In this document: in pieces, positions 40,558-48,186 of the stretch
Layout of the letters: every line of letters begins with the position of its first letter
How positions within the stretch are numbered: the stretch's first letter is position 1
NCBI GenBank assembly: GCA_022842245.1
Contig: JALHPZ010000001.1
Span: 416,702-480,701, forward strand
Direction of reading: 5' to 3'
From: Gemmataceae bacterium
GTDB lineage: Bacteria; Planctomycetota; Planctomycetia; Gemmatales; Gemmataceae
DNA: 64,000 bases
Notes under the pieces: model-generated
The model's input: the letters and a program-made list of their open reading frames with translations, nothing else
What the model was told of the DNA's origin: nothing
The model's database searches: none
Program-made: the position numbers and the translations under genes

Positions 40558-42921
40558 ATGCGAGCCATTCTCTCCCTCTCGCTGTGTGCCCTCATTCCGT
40601 TCCTCGCCGCCGCCGACAAGCCGCCGGTCGTCAAGGAGGAAGGCCAGCCCGTCGCCGCCAATGCCGAGCGTGTGCTGAAGTCGCTCGACTTTCTCGGTAC
40701 GCCACTTCCGAAGGAGCTATCGAAATCGCTGACCGCCGCCATCGAGAAGCAGGACGGGGCCGCGATCCAGGAACTGCTGGACGATCGCGTGCTGTTCGTC
40801 GTGAGCATCAACCCCGAGTCGCGGGTGAAAGTGGCGCGCGGCCCGGCCGACGCGGTCCTGCAGCAATCCGGCTGGACGCCGGTGCTCGTGAAGGTGGTGA
40901 ACGAATCCACCGTGAAGAAGCAACTCGTGATCGGGAGCCCGCAAGCCGGCACGGTTTATTCCGGACAGGGGCGACAGGCCCGCGATCCGAAAGACGATCC
41001 GAATATCGTTAAGCGCTTCGCCCAACTGGAGATGTTCCAGGCACCGCCGATGACGCGCAACCTCAGCGGCCTGAAGGTGGAATACGCCCTCGCGCTGATC
41101 TACTCGAGCGAAGCGGGCAAACGCGAGATCACCACGACGTTCGACGTCGGGCAGGGGAACCAGGACCTCGGCTTCCGCGCCGAGGTGCCCGTCGTCTTCG
41201 ACGTGAAGCCGGCTATTCCCGTGAAGCTCAAGGTGCTGGATTTCGACGGCAAACCGACGACCGGCCGGTTTACCTTCAAGGACGCGGCCGGGCACGTCTA
41301 CCCGCCGCAGGCGAAGCGGCTCGGCGCGGACCTCTTCTTCCAGCAGCAGATTTACCGCCCCGACGGCGGTACCGTGCTGCTGCCGCCCGGCGAGTTCGTC
41401 GTCGAATACGGCCGCGGTCCGGAGTACAAGGTTGTTGCTCGCAAGGTGACGATCGAACCCGGTTCGACGCTCGAATTCAAACTCGAACGCTGGATCAACC
41501 CCGGAGACTTCGGCTATTGGAGCGGCGACCACCACATCCACGCCGCCGGGTGCCAGCACTACACGAACCCGACCGAAGGCATCCTGCCCGAAGAGATGTA
41601 CCTGCATGTGAAGGGCGAAGGGCTGAACGTCGGCTGCTGCCTCACCTGGGGGCCGTGCTACGACTATCAACGGAAGTTCTTCGACTCGAAGCCGTGGGAA
41701 CGGAGCGAACCGCACACGGTGCTGAAGTACGACGTGGAAGTGAGCGGCTTCGGCTCGCAATCGCTCGGTCACGTGAACCTTTTGAACCTGAACGATCAGA
41801 CGTTTCCCGGCTCGGAGGGGACGAAGCTCAAGGGCTGGCCGACCTGGACGACCCCGTTGATGAAGTGGGCGAAGGCGCAGGGTGGCGTGACGGGCTACGC
41901 GCACTCGGGCAACGGACTCGGCGTGAACCCGGAGGCGAGCACGCGCCGGCTGTTCACGACGCTCGACAAGGGGACCAAAGGGCACATCACCAAGGACGAC
42001 GCTGCCGCCGGGACATTGCCCCTGCCGGAGGCGTTCGACAAACTCGACGCCGACAGCGACGGCAAAGTCACCGAGATCGAACTCCGCAAGGGGACCGATC
42101 GACAACTTCAGAAGCTGCCGAACCTGCTCATCCCGAACATGGACGGCATCGGGGCGCAGGAAATCTGCGTCACCAGCGCGATGGGTGTCTGCGACTTCAT
42201 CAGCGCCATGGACACCGACCGCGTGGCCGAGTGGAACTGCTGGTACCACATTCTCAACTGCGGCTTCCCACTGAAGGTCTCCGGCGAGACCGACTTTCCC
42301 TGCATCACCGGCAGCCGCGTCGGCCAGGGCCGCGTCTACGTCGATCTCGGCAAGGTCGAGATCATCGACTACTCCGCCTATTGCAAGGGGATCGCCGCCG
42401 GGAAGTCGTACGTCTCCGACGGCTACGCCCATTGCTTCGACACGCGCATCGGCGGCGGCAAACTCGGCGATACGATCAAGGCAAAGGCCGGCGAGAAGAT
42501 CCCCGTGAGGGCAAAGGTCGCGTTCGATCCCGAAATGGTACTTGGCACATCGGTCGGCGGTCGGCTCGCACCGTCGGATTCACGAACGGTCGAACTGATC
42601 GTGAACGGACAGGCGGTCGCGAAGAAACTTGTCCCCGCCGACCGCAAGCTGCACGATGTGGCGTTCGAGTATGCCCCGAAGAAGAGCTGTTGGATCGCCA
42701 TCCGCAGCTATCCGCAGATGCACACGAATCCGGTGTTCGTCAGCGTGGACGACAAACCGATCCGTGCCTCCGCGGCTAGCGCGAAGTGGTGCGCCGGTAC
42801 GATTGAACAACTCTGGCGCGTCCGCGAGAACAACATCGCCCCGACCGAACGGGCTGAGGCTCGCAAGACCTTCCTCGAAGCCATCGAGATTTACCGAAAA
42901 ATCGCGAAAGAAGCGGATTGA
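40558..42921 (+). CDS. Exported CehA/McbA-type metallohydrolase-like protein with an EF-hand
   Basis: 787 residues from ATG 40558, with GGAGG upstream. The signal peptide MRAILSLSLCALIPFLAAA is followed by a beta-rich N-terminal half (about 25-310). A PHP/CehA-like domain then begins at FGYWSGDHHIHAAG (about 318-330, His-x-His metal motif) and includes GVTGYAHSGNG and KLPNLLIPNMDG. A calcium-binding EF-hand loop, DADSDGKVTEIEL, is inserted near 498-510. CehA/McbA enzymes hydrolyse carbamates or related esters, while the PHP fold often serves phosphoesterases. The substrate is unknown. The stop overlaps the short region upstream of 42972. Confidence 0.87.
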   Translation: MRAILSLSLCALIPFLAAADKPPVVKEEGQPVAANAERVLKSLDFLGTPLPKELSKSLTAAIEKQDGAAIQELLDDRVLFVVSINPESRVKVARGPADAVLQQSGWTPVLVKVVNESTVKKQLVIGSPQAGTVYSGQGRQARDPKDDPNIVKRFAQLEMFQAPPMTRNLSGLKVEYALALIYSSEAGKREITTTFDVGQGNQDLGFRAEVPVVFDVKPAIPVKLKVLDFDGKPTTGRFTFKDAAGHVYPPQAKRLGADLFFQQQIYRPDGGTVLLPPGEFVVEYGRGPEYKVVARKVTIEPGSTLEFKLERWINPGDFGYWSGDHHIHAAGCQHYTNPTEGILPEEMYLHVKGEGLNVGCCLTWGPCYDYQRKFFDSKPWERSEPHTVLKYDVEVSGFGSQSLGHVNLLNLNDQTFPGSEGTKLKGWPTWTTPLMKWAKAQGGVTGYAHSGNGLGVNPEASTRRLFTTLDKGTKGHITKDDAAAGTLPLPEAFDKLDADSDGKVTEIELRKGTDRQLQKLPNLLIPNMDGIGAQEICVTSAMGVCDFISAMDTDRVAEWNCWYHILNCGFPLKVSGETDFPCITGSRVGQGRVYVDLGKVEIIDYSAYCKGIAAGKSYVSDGYAHCFDTRIGGGKLGDTIKAKAGEKIPVRAKVAFDPEMVLGTSVGGRLAPSDSRTVELIVNGQAVAKKLVPADRKLHDVAFEYAPKKSCWIAIRSYPQMHTNPVFVSVDDKPIRASAASAKWCAGTIEQLWRVRENNIAPTERAEARKTFLEAIEIYRKIAKEAD

Positions 42922-42971
42922 CGAGTACGATGATCGATTCGGACTTCACTCCGCACTCCGCATTCGACCCC

Positions 42972-43430
42972 ATGTGGTACCGCGTCTTCCTACCCACCGA
43001 ATTCGAGCCAAATCCGGCGAAGCTGGCGGAGCGGCTCCATGCGCAGGGGCTGGCGGTCGAGCCGCACTTCAAGGGAGATGACCTCGGCTGGACGCGTGGG
43101 GAACTGGTTCTCCCCGGCGGCCATACACCGGTACTGCTGGAGCGTTACCTCACGGAGCCGGACGACATCCGCGACGACCTGAACGCCTATGCGGCCGAGT
43201 TGGAGACGATGACCTACAGCCCGAACGCGGGGCCGCTCATGGAACGCGTCATCAACACGAAGCAGTTGATCGCGATCCGCAAACCGATCGACCACGCGGA
43301 CGAATCCCGGCTCGACGCGACGGTGCGGGAGGCGGTGTCGTTTCTGGCAGCGGACCCCGGCGCGTTCTGGCAGGCCGACGGTGCCGGCTGGTTCGATGGC
43401 GACGGCACGCTGCTCGTGCAGGAGTATTGA
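42972..43430 (+). CDS. Conserved-looking cytoplasmic protein, unknown function
   Basis: 152 residues from ATG 42972; longer frames use a TTG inside the previous gene's end and are less likely. The protein begins MWYRVFLPTEFEP, is acidic with mixed helix and strand, and has no signal or membrane segment. No family recognised. A short copy of the CTCCGCA repeat lies 10-24 bases upstream of the start, so the intergenic repeat sits where the ribosome site is expected. Confidence 0.7.
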   Translation: MWYRVFLPTEFEPNPAKLAERLHAQGLAVEPHFKGDDLGWTRGELVLPGGHTPVLLERYLTEPDDIRDDLNAYAAELETMTYSPNAGPLMERVINTKQLIAIRKPIDHADESRLDATVREAVSFLAADPGAFWQADGAGWFDGDGTLLVQEY

Positions 43431-43542
43431 GTGCGATTTCCAATGTCGGGGCGAATGTTCTTCATTGCGTTACGGACCGGTTTCGAGTAAAGTCCCACTG
43501 TCCCGGACCGATCCATTACCCCCTCGTCCGATTGGTGCGGCC

Positions 43543-43839
43543 ATGACGCGCATGACCCGCGATTTCTCCCTGGTGCTTCTGGGCGCCGGCATCCTCACGG
43601 CCGGCTACTTCCTCGCGACCTCGCCGGACATGGAGGCGAAGGCGGACGAGCAGGCGGCCGAGCGCGTCGGGGGCGGCGAGCGGGATTCGTCCGGGCGCTA
43701 TCACGTGCGGCCCGGCTTCGTCATGCTCTGGGTCCATAGCGGCGGGTACAATGGCGGCGGCTCGCGGTCCCCGGCTGTCGGCGGCGTCGCCCGCGGCGGG
43801 TTCGGCGGCGGAGCCAAAGCCGCCGGGGCCGGAGGCTGA
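43543..43839 (+). CDS. Small anchored Gly-rich protein, partner of the downstream ligase
   Basis: 98 residues. A membrane segment or signal (about 8-26, FSLVLLGAGILTAGYFLAT) leads to a charged middle and a glycine-rich tail (SGGYNGGGSRSPAVGG, then RGGFGGGAKAAGAGG). The ligase-like gene follows after five bases. In E. coli a small Ser/Gly-rich protein (YgiB) is likewise encoded next to the GspS-like YgiC; the parallel is my inference, since the sequences are not obviously alike. Confidence 0.7.
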   Translation: MTRMTRDFSLVLLGAGILTAGYFLATSPDMEAKADEQAAERVGGGERDSSGRYHVRPGFVMLWVHSGGYNGGGSRSPAVGGVARGGFGGGAKAAGAGG

Positions 43840-43844
43840 TCCAC

Positions 43845-44978
43845 GTGCGCCGCCTTTCCATCGATCCCCGGCCCGACTGGCAGAAGCGAGTCGAGCAATA
43901 TGGCCTGCACTACCACACCCTTCGCGGCGAGCCGTACTGGGACGAGACCGCCAACTACACCTTCAGCAAATACGAAATCGACACGATCGAACGCGCGACC
44001 TACGCCCTCTTCGACATGTGCACGAATCTCGTGCAGTACGTTCTCGACAACGACATGCTCGGTCTGTTTCTCGTCCCGCCCGAGTTCGAGGCGCTCGTCC
44101 GCCAGAGTTGGGAAGAGGAGCATGCCACCATCTACGGCCGGTTCGACCTCGCGTTCGACGGCGTCGGTCCGCCCAAACTTCTGGAATTCAACGCCGACAC
44201 GCCGACCGGGCTTGTGGAAGCCGCCGTCGCGCAGTGGTTCTGGCTCAAGGACGTGGACGAGCGCGGCGATCAGTTCAACAGCATCCACGAACGACTCATC
44301 GAAGGCTGGCAGGAGATCCACGCCGCCGACGATACACCGATCCATTTCGCCGCCATCTCCGGGGAGGTCGAGGACTACATCACGGTCGAATACCTCCGCG
44401 ACACCGCGATCCAGGCTGGCTTCAAGACGGATTACCTGGACGTGGAAGCGATCGGCTGGAATCGCGAGATGCGCATCTTCGTGGATCGCAGCGGTCGACC
44501 GATCAATCGCATGTTCAAGCTCTACCCGTGGGAGTGGCTGATCCGGGACGAGTTCGGCAAGAACATCCTGGCCGCGAAGACGCGATGGATGGAGCCGGCG
44601 TGGAAGATGATTCTCAGTAGCAAGTCGATCCTTCCGCTGCTCCATCAGCTGAATCCGGATTCACCTTACCTGCTGCCGGCGTGGTTCGACGAACCCGAGA
44701 GCGGGGACTACGTGCGCAAACCGATCCACGCGCGGGAGGGGGCGAACATCCGCGTCGTGCGGAACGGCCGGACCGAATTGGAAACCGAAGGGCCGTACCA
44801 GGTGACGCAAGACGTGGTGTACCAGCAACTCTTTCCGCTGCCGAGCTTCGACGGGCGGTTTCCGGTGATCGGCAGTTGGGTGATCAACGGGTGGTCGTGC
44901 GGCATCGGCATCCGGGAAGACAGCCAGATCGTGACGACGAATCTGAGCCGGTTCGTACCGCACCGGATGACGGATTGA
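43845..44978 (+). CDS. Glutathionylspermidine synthase-like ATP-grasp ligase (YgiC/GspS type)
   Basis: 377 residues from GTG 43845; GGAGG at 43830-43834 supports this start. Family motifs are seen throughout: YWDETANYTFSKYEID, PKLLEFNADTPTGLVEAAVAQW (the ATP-grasp LEFNADTPT segment, about 115-136), LYPWEWLIRDEFG, TRWMEPAWKMILSSKSILPLL and GSWVINGWSCGIGIRED. The family forms amide bonds between peptide-like carboxylates and amines. The amidase domain of true glutathionylspermidine enzymes is absent, so the substrate is probably different. It forms an operon with the small Gly-rich gene. Confidence 0.93.
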   Translation: MRRLSIDPRPDWQKRVEQYGLHYHTLRGEPYWDETANYTFSKYEIDTIERATYALFDMCTNLVQYVLDNDMLGLFLVPPEFEALVRQSWEEEHATIYGRFDLAFDGVGPPKLLEFNADTPTGLVEAAVAQWFWLKDVDERGDQFNSIHERLIEGWQEIHAADDTPIHFAAISGEVEDYITVEYLRDTAIQAGFKTDYLDVEAIGWNREMRIFVDRSGRPINRMFKLYPWEWLIRDEFGKNILAAKTRWMEPAWKMILSSKSILPLLHQLNPDSPYLLPAWFDEPESGDYVRKPIHAREGANIRVVRNGRTELETEGPYQVTQDVVYQQLFPLPSFDGRFPVIGSWVINGWSCGIGIREDSQIVTTNLSRFVPHRMTD

Positions 44979-45013
44979 AAAACGCCGCGCCCGCGGGCGG
45001 TCGTCCGCGGGCT
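44979..45013 (-). terminator. Terminator of the Gfo/Idh/MocA gene
   Basis: GCCCGCGG (44990-44997) pairs with CCGCGGGC (45006-45013). On the minus strand a run of five Ts follows shortly after. The same stem occurs at 6941-6964. Confidence 0.65.
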
Positions 45014-45021
45014 TCGCCCGA

Positions 45022-46764
45022 TTATCCCAGTCCGTACTTGGTTTCGGGCACTTCTTTGGAATCCGGGTCGAACCAGTTCTTGTCGAAGTCGATCCGGATG
45101 CGCTTGTTCATGCTCATGTTGGCCGTAAGGGCGAGGATGGCGTCGGCCATCGCGATCTCGCCGTGGCAGCGGGGCAGGATGTCGGCATGGACCCACTTGC
45201 CGTCCTTCTTCTCGTAGCTGACTTGCTGCTTCAGTTCCTGCCAGCGGCGGATGCAGTAGGCGAAGTGCTCGAATTCGGTGCGGTAGCCGCGGACGTCCGA
45301 GTCCCACTTGGGCGCCGTCGAGCCTTTGGAGATGGCCGCCCCGCCACCGGTGTAGGAACTGGCCGCGGCTTCGAGGGCGGGCTTCTTGTCGCCGCCGCCG
45401 GTGACGGTCACGCCGGTGTCGCGCGGGGCGGCACCGCCTTCCTTGAAGAGGTAGACGTCGCGCTCCTCTTCCGTGATAAGCGTGCCCTTGCTGCCCATGA
45501 TGCACTCGCCGTACTTCTCGAAGCCGTTGGTGCTGAACGAGGAGTAGGTGACCATCACGATGTCGTCGTCGTTCTTGCCGCCCTTGCCGGCGGCGGGGTG
45601 CTCGGCGCCGGGGAACTCGAAGGTGACGAAGACGCCGTCGTGGCACTCGCGGGGATTTTTGTCGGTGAGCCAGCCGTCGTCGCGTTTGGTCGGGTTCGGC
45701 TTGGTGCCGTAGTAGGACCGCATTCCGGTGCCGACGACGGAGAGCGGTTTCACTTTGCCGAGGAAGATGCTGGCGGCGTCGAGTTGGTGGCTGCCGAGTT
45801 CGGCCATGAGTCCGCCGCCGGTCTTGTTGTAGGTCCGCCAGCGGATCAGTTCCTGGATCGTATCGAAACCGAGCGCCTTGAGCCGGTCGGCCGGGAGTGC
45901 CTCGGCGTCCTTCTTCAGGATCGGCGGGTACCAGGTGTCGCGGAACATCGGCAAGTCGGTGCCGGGCGCGATCTCGGCCAGATCTTTCTTCGAGAATGCT
46001 CTCGGGCTGGTGTTGTTCCGGTGCCAGAGGGCGCGGATGTGCTTGACGTCGCCGAGGATTCCCGATTGCACGACTTCGAGAGCGTGGGCGTAGAGCATGC
46101 TGTAGTGGCGTTGGTGACCGATGCTCAGTAGCAGGCCTTTCTCCTTCGCCTTGCGGATCATCGCCTTGCAGTCTTCGACGGTCCGCGCCATCAGCTTTTC
46201 GCACAGAACGTGCAGTCCGGCATCGAGGCACTTTTCGACGATCGGCCGGTGCGTGACGAGCGGCGTCGCCACAATCACACCATCGAGGCCCAGCATCGTT
46301 TTGTCGGCGAGCAGCTTGTCGAGGTCATCGTAGGTCTTGATCTTTTTGGCTTCTTCGGCCCCGTAGATCTTATTCAGGCCCTTGCGCGGCGTGTCGGGGT
46401 TCGGCGTGCCGTCCGGCTTCAGGTCGCCAGTGAAGATCCGTTCGAGGTTGGACGGGCGCACGTCGCAAACGGCGACAATCTGCGTGTACTCGGGGTTGTG
46501 GTCGCCGACGAGCACTCCGCCTTCATCACCGCAACCAATCAAAGCGAGGCGCACCGCCTTGTTCCCTTTCCAAGCGTCGTAGCCGAAGTAGACGGCTGCC
46601 GAGACGGGTACGACGGCGCCGGCCGCGAGGGCCGATTTCATGAATGTGCGGCGGGTCGGGTCGTCCTTTCCGTTCGCACGGCGGAGACGCTCGAGATCGC
46701 CGGCGGCCTGATCGAAGTTCTGCTTGCCCTGTGCCTTTTGCTCGGGGGTGAGGTCGAGTGCCAT
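45022..46764 (-). CDS. Exported Gfo/Idh/MocA family oxidoreductase
   Basis: 580 residues. A twin-arginine-like leader is internal, at about 38-62 (RRTFMKSALAAGAVVPVSAAVYF), typical of planctomycete members. The Rossmann domain starts at VRLALIGCGDEGGVLVGDH, with VCDVRPSN following the second strand. LDGVIVATPLVTHRPIVEKCLDAGLHVLCEKLMA carries the EK catalytic motif. The C-terminal sheet domain holds a substrate region (GGGLMAELGSHQLDAASI) and a Gly-rich insertion. The enzyme is probably an NAD(P)-dependent periplasmic sugar oxidoreductase; the substrate is unknown. The sulfatase and esterase in the window suggest a polysaccharide context. Confidence 0.93.
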   Translation of the reverse strand: MALDLTPEQKAQGKQNFDQAAGDLERLRRANGKDDPTRRTFMKSALAAGAVVPVSAAVYFGYDAWKGNKAVRLALIGCGDEGGVLVGDHNPEYTQIVAVCDVRPSNLERIFTGDLKPDGTPNPDTPRKGLNKIYGAEEAKKIKTYDDLDKLLADKTMLGLDGVIVATPLVTHRPIVEKCLDAGLHVLCEKLMARTVEDCKAMIRKAKEKGLLLSIGHQRHYSMLYAHALEVVQSGILGDVKHIRALWHRNNTSPRAFSKKDLAEIAPGTDLPMFRDTWYPPILKKDAEALPADRLKALGFDTIQELIRWRTYNKTGGGLMAELGSHQLDAASIFLGKVKPLSVVGTGMRSYYGTKPNPTKRDDGWLTDKNPRECHDGVFVTFEFPGAEHPAAGKGGKNDDDIVMVTYSSFSTNGFEKYGECIMGSKGTLITEEERDVYLFKEGGAAPRDTGVTVTGGGDKKPALEAAASSYTGGGAAISKGSTAPKWDSDVRGYRTEFEHFAYCIRRWQELKQQVSYEKKDGKWVHADILPRCHGEIAMADAILALTANMSMNKRIRIDFDKNWFDPDSKEVPETKYGLG

Positions 46765-46864
46765 ATCGCGGCTCCGGGGTATGTTTCCTGCAGTTTAGTC
46801 GATCGGCCGGGATTGTTGAAGGGCGCGGGCCGCCGATTCGCACGTTCGGTCGCGATCCGAGGCG

Positions 46865-46870
46865 TAGAAT
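46865..46870 (+). promoter_or_regulatory. Putative -10 box (TAGAAT) of a leaderless transcript
   Basis: TAGAAT ends six bases before ATG 46877, the same spacing as at 24631, 33509 and 37476. No clear -35 is visible. Confidence 0.4.
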
Positions 46871-46876
46871 TCGGCC

Positions 46877-47548
46877 ATGATCTCGCCCGAACGCCTCGAT
46901 GCGCTCCAGACGCAATGGGTCCGATTCCTTGATTCGCTCAGCGTCGAACCGGTGGCAGCCTATCCGGTCTTCGACCGGCTCGTCGCCGCGCATTCCGAAC
47001 CCCACCGGCACTATCACAACCTCGAACATGTCGGCGAGGTGCTGAAGGTCGTCGGCCGACTCGCCCGACAATGCATCGATCCGATAGCGGTAGCGCTGGC
47101 GGCCTGGTTCCACGACGCCGATTACGATCCGGCCGCCGACGACAACGAGGTTCGCAGCGCGGAGCTGGCGAAACTCGAATTGAAGGGGTTGGGGCTGGAA
47201 CAATCGCGCATCGAACGCGTGGCGAAACTGATACTCGCGACGGACCACCGGGAACGCCCGTCGGATCCGGACTCGGACGTGCTGCTGGACGCGGACCTGG
47301 CGATTCTGGGAGCGGGCGCGGCCCGTTATCGACGCTACGCGGACGCGATCCGGCGCGAGTACGCGCACGTGCCGGACGCGGCATACCGCGCCGGCCGCGC
47401 GACCGTGCTGGAACGCTTCCTCTCGCGTCCGCGGCTCTACCGGACCGACGCAATGTTTCTCGAGGCCGAGGCGGCGGCGCGGGGCAACCTCTCCGCCGAA
47501 CTGGCCGAACTTCGCGTTATCTCTTCTTCAGTCGGCGCAGTGAACTGA
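46877..47548 (+). CDS. HD-domain metal-dependent phosphohydrolase-like protein
   Basis: 223 residues. HYHNLEHV (45-52) and WFHDADY (HD at 79-80) provide the metal ligands, and LLDADLAILGA gives the late Asp. The sequence type matches predicted HD hydrolases of the YpgQ/COG4339 kind, of about 200 residues. It probably hydrolyses a nucleotide or phosphorylated metabolite in the cytoplasm. The 3' end overlaps the convergent small gene at 47517 by 32 bases. Confidence 0.9.
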   Translation: MISPERLDALQTQWVRFLDSLSVEPVAAYPVFDRLVAAHSEPHRHYHNLEHVGEVLKVVGRLARQCIDPIAVALAAWFHDADYDPAADDNEVRSAELAKLELKGLGLEQSRIERVAKLILATDHRERPSDPDSDVLLDADLAILGAGAARYRRYADAIRREYAHVPDAAYRAGRATVLERFLSRPRLYRTDAMFLEAEAAARGNLSAELAELRVISSSVGAVN

Positions 47549-47777
47549 ACACCACGCGAGTGTTCGCGTTGATGCCAAGCACGCTGACGAGGCCGTTCTT
47601 ACCGGGGTGCTTCAGTTCGACGGTGCCGGAGAGCGCCGTCTTGCTGTCGTGCATCCGGTATTTGACGCGCTTGTTCGCGCCTTGGCCGACCTCGATGGCC
47701 TTGAACGTCGTGCACAACACGCCGAGGATGTTCGGCTTGATGGCTTTGATCTCAACCTTCACCTTTTGCGCGGGCAT
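47517..47777 (-). CDS. 86-residue basic protein, unknown function
   Basis: Begins MPAQKVKVEIKAIKPNILGVL and ends FSSLRRLKKR. A small, basic, mostly beta protein (KYRMHDSKTALSGTVELKH) without signal or membrane segment. A GTG three codons upstream is also in frame. It starts five bases after the gene at 47783 and is probably the last gene of the kinase operon. No family recognised. The overlap with the convergent HD gene is 32 bases. Confidence 0.7.
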   Translation of the reverse strand: MPAQKVKVEIKAIKPNILGVLCTTFKAIEVGQGANKRVKYRMHDSKTALSGTVELKHPGKNGLVSVLGINANTRVVFSSLRRLKKR

Positions 47778-47782
47778 GGGCG

Positions 47783-48160
47783 TTACTCCTCGAAGATGGC
47801 GACTTGAACCTCGGGATGCGACGGACCGCCCGTCGCGACTTGGATGTTGTCTTCCTGATCCGACGGCGGATTCGTGGCGAGTTTCAGCACGGCGGTGAGC
47901 GAGTAGGTGCCGGTGGCGACCTGGCCCAAGCCGGTTGGCAATGGGACTTCCCATTGCACCGTCGCGCCGGCGGCCGGGAGCGTAATGGTGGTCTTATTCG
48001 TGTAGGTATTGCCGCCGCCGGTGAGCGTGCATTCGACGTCGGCAGGTGCGGCGCGAACCACAACCATTTCCGAATCGTCCCAGACGCTCCCGGAGACGGT
48101 AAACGTCCGGCCGACCTGGTTGCCGGTCTCCGGCCATTCGATGTCGATCTGAAGTGCCAT
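47783..48160 (-). CDS. Ig-like beta-sandwich protein, unknown function
   Basis: 125 residues from ATG 48160. Strand-turn pattern typical of an immunoglobulin-like domain: MALQIDIEWPETGNQVGRTF, then VSGSVWDDSEMVVV, TTITLPAAGATVQWEVPLP, GTYSLTAVLKLATNPPS. No signal peptide is visible, which is odd for such a fold and suggests a cytoplasmic or non-classically located role. It begins 26 bases after the kinase gene and is probably co-transcribed with it and with the 86-residue gene. Confidence 0.75.
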   Translation of the reverse strand: MALQIDIEWPETGNQVGRTFTVSGSVWDDSEMVVVRAAPADVECTLTGGGNTYTNKTTITLPAAGATVQWEVPLPTGLGQVATGTYSLTAVLKLATNPPSDQEDNIQVATGGPSHPEVQVAIFEE

Positions 48161-48186
48161 CGGTTCGAATCTCCCTGGGGTGAGAA

